Part shown: in pieces, positions 60,990 through 64,000 of the stretch | Layout of the letters: the number at the start of each line of letters is the position of its first letter | Position numbering within the stretch: the stretch's first letter is position 1 | From: Bradyrhizobium sp. 170 | GTDB taxonomy: Bacteria > Pseudomonadota > Alphaproteobacteria > Rhizobiales > Xanthobacteraceae | NCBI RefSeq assembly: GCF_023101085.1 | Contig: NZ_CP064703.1 | Span: forward strand, 6,820,001 to 6,884,000 | DNA: 64,000 bases | Direction: 5' to 3' | Translations under genes and position numbers: made by a program | Notes under the pieces: model-generated | What the model was told of the DNA's origin: nothing | Seen by the model: the letters and a program-made list of their open reading frames with translations, nothing else | Database searches by the model: none

Positions 60990-62209
60990 GCGATGTCTCC
61001 CGGCCAAGGGCGGGCGATCGACCGCAGAGCATCGCGATCGACCTTGGCGTAAATCGATGTCGTAATAGCGTTGCGGTGGCGCAGGAGTTGTCCGATCTCG
61101 GGCAGCGATGCACCGCCGCGTAGCATCAGAGTCGCCGCGGTGTGACGCAGCCGGTGAGCATGGATCGGTTCAATGCCGCACCGTTCGCTAGCGTGGCGAA
61201 CAATCTGCGTTACCGCGCCAGTGGTGAGAGCATGGTGCGGAGCTGTGATCCGTGCAAACACTGTGCGGCCTTGCGTGCTTGCGGGACGGCCGTGACGCAA
61301 GTAAGCCGCAATTGCTTCGCCGACATCCGCGGGCAAAGGCAATCGTTCGGTGCGATTGCCCTTGCTGTGAGCAATCACGATCTCGCCGGCTCGCCAATCG
61401 ATGTGCTCAAGTTGCAGTTTGGCGACTTCGCCTGCCCGCAGGCCCAGGCGAACAAGCATGGTCAGGACCGCGAAGTCACGACAGCCACTTCGGGTGCTGG
61501 CGTCGCAGGACGCCAGAAGGCGCTGCACCTGGTCAGAGGCCAATCCCTTCGGCAATCCGGTTAATCGCCGACCGGGAACGGTCGGCACCGCAGACACCAG
61601 CGACCGATCGATAGCGCCGTCGACGTAAAGAAAACCGAGTAGTGATCGAAGGGCCGTCACCGTCAGCCCGGCCGTCCCAGGGCTGAGGCGGGAGCACTTT
61701 GTCACTACAAAAGAAATGACATCAGCCGCTGTCAGGCTTCGAAGGTCCAGAGCAAGGCCGTCCGGCAAGACCCTGGTTTGAAGGAAGGGACGCATCAGTT
61801 CAACATACCTGGACGCTGACGCATCCTTGATGCCACGTTCAAGTATCAAGTAACCTCGGTATCGCGCCAGGGCCGCTTCAAGCACTCCGCTGGCCGGCGG
61901 CAACAAAGCCGCAGGTGCGGTCCCAAGACCGCGCAGGTAACCGAGGATCGGCTGCATCGCTCTGATAGAGCGAAGAAAACTGTAACCAGCTTCATGACGG
62001 CTGCGCTGAAACCGCTCTACTTCCTTTGCGCATAGTTCCCCTACACCGAGCCCCTCGCTCACAAGCCAATTGCTCAGCTGATTTAGCAGCAACAAATGAA
62101 AGCGGGCCTGCTGTGGGCTATAGCCTTGTCGTGTCAGGTGGTCGGCAAACCCGGTCGCGAATGCCGAAAGCGGACCCGAAATCCTAACTCGTGACAGATC
62201 AATCAACAT
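60986..62209 (-). CDS. ritA: RIT element tyrosine recombinase A
   Basis: This 407-residue recombinase is the longest and first of the three. GGGAGG lies 6 bp before the ATG at 62209, which is preferred over the open frame to 62260. It has an extra N-terminal part of about 100 residues (F-H-L-L-L-L-N-Q-L-S-N-W-L) before the core-binding domain. The catalytic residues are Arg in R-L-G-L-R-A-G-E-V (about 266), H-A-H-R-L-R-H-T-A-A-T (about 355), L-L-R-H-R-N-A-I-T and Tyr in T-S-I-Y-A-K-V (about 390). The fourth position of the set is R-H instead of G-H. All are in place, so the element may be active. Confidence 0.92.
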   Translation of the reverse strand: MLIDLSRVRISGPLSAFATGFADHLTRQGYSPQQARFHLLLLNQLSNWLVSEGLGVGELCAKEVERFQRSRHEAGYSFLRSIRAMQPILGYLRGLGTAPAALLPPASGVLEAALARYRGYLILERGIKDASASRYVELMRPFLQTRVLPDGLALDLRSLTAADVISFVVTKCSRLSPGTAGLTVTALRSLLGFLYVDGAIDRSLVSAVPTVPGRRLTGLPKGLASDQVQRLLASCDASTRSGCRDFAVLTMLVRLGLRAGEVAKLQLEHIDWRAGEIVIAHSKGNRTERLPLPADVGEAIAAYLRHGRPASTQGRTVFARITAPHHALTTGAVTQIVRHASERCGIEPIHAHRLRHTAATLMLRGGASLPEIGQLLRHRNAITTSIYAKVDRDALRSIARPWPGDIA

Positions 62210-62263
62210 CAAAGCCTCCCTTCGATTGGCAAGAGGGAGGCTATACGCGGTAGCCATCAATCG

Positions 62264-62332
62264 GATTATGCCGACTCCATCGCAGCGATCGCCGCCGCCC
62301 GAGCCCGCTCTGAGCTAATGGTCGGCATAATC
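62264..62332. repeat. Right terminal inverted repeat of the RIT element (69 bp)
   Basis: It has the core ATTATGCCGAC at 62265-62275 and GTCGGCATAAT at 62321-62331, the mirror of the left repeat with eight differences. It lies 54 bp upstream of the ritA start and may also hold the promoter of the recombinase operon. Confidence 0.9.
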
Positions 62333-62346
62333 CAGAGGTCGGCATA

Positions 62347-62380
62347 GTAGAGATTATGCCGACGTCGGCATAATCTCTAC
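62347..62380. repeat. 34-bp perfect palindrome at the right junction with yedK
   Basis: GTAGAGATTATGCCGAC (62347-62363) is followed directly by its reverse complement (62364-62380). The outer 9 bases on each side are the yedK target AATCTCTAC in two orientations, and the inner part is two head-to-head cores ATGCCGAC. A further degenerate core GTCGGCATAG is at 62338-62347. Confidence 0.9.
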
Positions 62381-62704
62381 AGCATCACCACCAATCAAGA
62401 AGCCATCCGCGCGCTCTTCCGGGTGATGAACCGCTACGTCGGTAACCTGCCGCCAATGCCGGGGCGTCTTCTCGGACTATCCTGCGCCAGTCGTCCGCAA
62501 CGCCGGGACCGAGCGCGAGCTGACCATGATGCGCTGGGGCATGCGGCCGCCGCCGAAGATCGGCGGGCCACCGGTCACGAACATCCGCAAACACGTCGTC
62601 CCCGCACTGGCGCGGCTTGGCTGAAGCCAGAGAACCGGTACTGGGTGCCCTTCAACACCGCTGGGATCAGCCCGCCGGCAGTGAACGGCGCAAGGTGGCC
62701 TTAG
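62372..62704 (+). pseudogene. yedK: Middle part of yedK (SOS response-associated peptidase, HMCES family), frameshifted
   Basis: After the insertion the gene continues N-L-Y-S-I-T-T-N-Q-E-A-I-R-A-L-F-R, then V-F-S-D-Y-P-A-P-V-V-R-N-A-G, then M-M-R-W-G-M-R-P-P-P-K-I-G and W-L-K-P-E-N-R-Y-W-V-P-F-N. One extra C after M-P-G, one extra A after T-N-I-R and one extra T before W-L-K-P-E-N break the frame three times, and the family sequence is lost after P-F-N. The gene cannot work. YedK proteins bind abasic sites in single-stranded DNA through Cys2, which is on the other side of the insertion. Confidence 0.85.
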
Positions 62705-62909
62705 TGCTTTCAGATGTTGAAGATATATAGCCCATGTGCAAGCAGGTCGGTCTTCTGTCGCCATCGAACAGCACTGTGATACCGGTGTTGTGACGGCTCA
62801 AGCCGACAACGATGCCAATCTTGTCAGCCAGATTTGGGCAACGAACCGCTCCAAGTTTGCTGATCTTAAAGCGGGTGCCGACTGCAATTCTATTTGTTTC
62901 CCAGTTCAT
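62667..62909 (-). CDS. Small KOW/SH3-like protein, 80 residues (paralogue of 40222-40431)
   Basis: The core V-G-T-R-F-K-I-S-K-L-G-A-V-R-C-P-N-L then K-I-G-I-V-V-G and I-T-V-L-F-D-G-D-R-R-P-T-C-L-H matches the protein at 40222 in the same order with equal spacing. Shared: G-T-R, S-x-L-G-x-V-R-C-P, K-I-G-x-V-V-G, I-T-V-L-F-D-G. The last 20 residues are unlike. It lies on the reverse strand inside the broken-up yedK region, so it was brought in by later insertion. Function unknown. Confidence 0.7.
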   Translation of the reverse strand: MNWETNRIAVGTRFKISKLGAVRCPNLADKIGIVVGLSRHNTGITVLFDGDRRPTCLHMGYISSTSESTKATLRRSLPAG

Positions 62910-63117
62910 GGTTTAGCTCCGCAAAGCCTTTATCGAAAACTGCGGATTGTTGACGGTCTGTGTTTCAGGATCATTTCGTGGCTACAGAAATTGGTTTCGT
63001 GGCAGCTACCGGCGGCAATGTTCTTTGCCGTTCCGTCTAGGAACGCCGCATCTGCTACGGAGGCCAGCCGTTCGCATGAGAGTCCTCAGGCGACCGGCAA
63101 TCGTCTCGCATCGCATG

Positions 63118-63298
63118 TCATCGCATTTGCAGTTGGTTGCTGGCGGTGCAATCTTGGAAGTGCTCAAGGAGCGCGGCATTGGCCAGGTGCTCCCAATACT
63201 CTGCCTCCGCGAGCAGCTTCCAGCTCCTGTCAGGGACGATATGCGGCACTCTGCCGACACAACGACGCCATTGCGCGCAAGCGGCGTATAGTTTCCAT
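63118..63298 (-). pseudogene. Small conserved protein gene with one frameshift
   Basis: From ATG 63298 the frame reads M-E-T-I-R-R-L-R-A-M-A-S-L-C-R-Q-S-A-A-Y and R-P-stop. With one C fewer in CCC it continues D-R-S-W-K-L-L-A-E-A-E-Y-W-E-H-L-A and E-H-F-Q-D-C to 63118. The joined 60-residue product has the pattern Q-S-A-x-x-P-x-x-S-W-K-L-L-A-E-A-E-Y-W-E that I know from short rhizobial proteins. Confidence 0.65.
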
Positions 63299-63454
63299 TC
63301 CCATCCTCCCGTTGTTTTCCCATCTTATTTTTTATTTTTGCGTCGGAGTCATTATGATTATGACCCAGAACTAATTTTTGCCTTCTCTGCGGCAGCGAGG
63401 GGCGGTTGATTGCGAATTATTTCGGTTCGGGTTCGCATAGGTTTTCAGATGAGC

Positions 63455-63545
63455 GTTGATCGCTCCAGAGCCAGTCAGACCGAGGCGAACGCGATGGTCC
63501 GCGCCGATCCATCTGAAGGCGATGCCGGTGATCCTAGAGCAGTCA
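63455..63545 (+). pseudogene. Probable C-terminal fragment of yedK
   Basis: With one C removed, the sequence reads T-E-A-N-A-M-V-A-P-I-H-L-K-A-M-P-V-I-L, close to the YedK active-site segment (N-A-x-V-x-x-I-H-x-K-A-M-P-V-I-L). It is on the same strand and side as the yedK middle part, about 750 bp further. The DNA between has two small reverse-strand genes, so a second insertion probably split the gene. Confidence 0.5.
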
Positions 63546-63876
63546 GCGAGGAAACAGACTTCGATAGCGGTAATCGTGTCGAACGTTTTGGCCGATGGCT
63601 CTCTTCAAACGGGGCGGGTGCCCGCCTATCATGCGCCTAGCCCAGCTTGGTCAGCACCGGAACTGGAACCGTTCGTCCCGCTCGCGTGTCCGGGAAGGTG
63701 GATGGAACTTTAGAGGGGTCCTCCTTTTTGGTAGTCATTGCATCGGGTTCCTTCCGATAGAGTGTCTCGGCCTACCGGGCTCACGCCGCCCAGCCCCGGC
63801 CCGGAGAGCAGGCGGCCCTGCCAAGCGCCCCGCGAGGCGGGGTCGCTTTGTGCGGAACTTGCTGGAGCCAAAGGTG
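63546..63876. other. Gap of 331 bp, no gene seen
   Basis: GC-rich DNA with a short hairpin (CCCCGC / GCGGGG, near 63828-63842) before the next gene. No coding frame or repeat is supported. The ribosome site GGAG lies 12 bp before the start at 63877. Confidence 0.4.
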
Positions 63877-64000
63877 ATGCCTCGCTCCCCGTCCATCGTG
63901 CCGCAAAGCGCCGACCATGACACCTATCTGGTGCTGAACGATTTTGGCAGGCTCGGGCGCGCTTGGTGCGAGACCGACGAGGAAGGCACCAACCGGGAGA
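63877..64000 (+). CDS. Conserved hypothetical protein (N-terminal part, runs off the window)
   Basis: The frame starts M-P-R-S-P-S-I-V-P-Q-S-A-D-H-D-T-Y-L-V-L and then N-D-F-G-R-L-G-R-A-W-C-E-T-D-E-E and is open to the edge. I recognise the Y-L-V-x-x-D-F-G-R-x-G-R-x-x-x-E-T-D pattern from a rhizobial protein family of unknown function often found near plasmid or island transfer genes. GTG at 63874 is an alternative start. Confidence 0.72.
   Translation, partial: MPRSPSIVPQSADHDTYLVLNDFGRLGRAWCETDEEGTNRE

Larger units (their letters stand above)
57754..62371. mobile_element. Compound RIT assembly inserted in yedK
   Basis: The inserted DNA is bounded by AATCTCTA at 57746-57753 and 62372-62379. 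It contains, from left to right, a relic RIT end (57770-57836) with the tail of a recombinase gene, a carboxymuconolactone decarboxylase and MerR gene pair, and a complete RIT element (59013-62332). An outer 22-bp segment at 57749-57770 matches the right side (62352-62331, reverse strand) at 18 positions, so these are probably the true outer ends. Confidence 0.8.

Noticed and set aside
57754-62371. CRISPR-like or phage att array because of repeated ATTATGCCGAC
   Set aside because: The copies are few, inverted and placed at recombinase-element ends; there are no regularly spaced direct repeats or spacers.

Overview
The window reads as chromosomal DNA of a GC-rich alphaproteobacterium of the Bradyrhizobium / Afipia / Rhodopseudomonas group (Nitrobacteraceae). 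This rests on protein style: several Bug-type binding proteins, TRAP and Liv transporters, molybdenum hydroxylases, and very short conserved proteins that I recognise from Bradyrhizobium genomes. No rRNA, tRNA or CRISPR array was seen.

Bases 1-35,400 are a dense, mostly intact metabolic region. (i) 1,100-9,979 holds a Bug solute-binding protein, a two-subunit molybdenum hydroxylase of the IorA/IorB type, a cytosolic ModA-like protein, a GntR/FCD regulator, a DctP-DctQ-DctM TRAP transporter and a metal-dependent cyclase/hydrolase. It looks like one uptake-and-catabolism unit for an unknown organic acid or N-heterocycle. (ii) 10,179-14,878 is a complete Liv-type ABC transporter, followed by a convergent Crp/Fnr regulator. 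(iii) 15,900-20,200 holds a small unknown protein, a 1,064-residue zinc-ribbon/nucleotide-cyclase/AAA/TPR signalling protein and a small secreted protein. (iv) 20,252-25,913 has a second Bug protein and an Fe/polyamine/phosphonate-type ABC importer with a cyclic-nucleotide-type phosphodiesterase; one permease is frameshifted. (v) 26,105-35,242 has a zinc alcohol dehydrogenase, a three-subunit Cox/Cut-type molybdenum hydroxylase, an LLM flavin monooxygenase, a polysaccharide-deacetylase-fold hydrolase, a flavin reductase and an acyl-CoA-dehydrogenase-fold monooxygenase. I infer a pathway that hydroxylates and opens an N-heterocycle or imide.

Bases 35,400-64,000 are a decaying accessory island. 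Remnants include a higBA toxin-antitoxin module with single-base deletions, a truncated IS630 element, an IS5 (IS427-type) element that cut off a metallophosphoesterase gene, a frameshifted GNAT gene, an IS91-type element with a companion tyrosine recombinase, an IS66 element with a perfect 8-bp target duplication, and a group II intron. Between these lie many very short conserved genes.

The most interesting structure is at 57,740-62,380. A complete Recombinase-In-Trio (RIT) element has three overlapping tyrosine-recombinase genes and 69-bp terminal inverted repeats (61 of 69 positions match). It sits next to a relic end of a second RIT element and a MerR/carboxymuconolactone-decarboxylase gene pair. 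The whole assembly interrupts yedK (SOS-associated peptidase, HMCES family) at its fifth codon. The flanks carry the direct repeat AATCTCTA, and the right junction carries a 34-bp perfect palindrome that contains the target sequence in both orientations.
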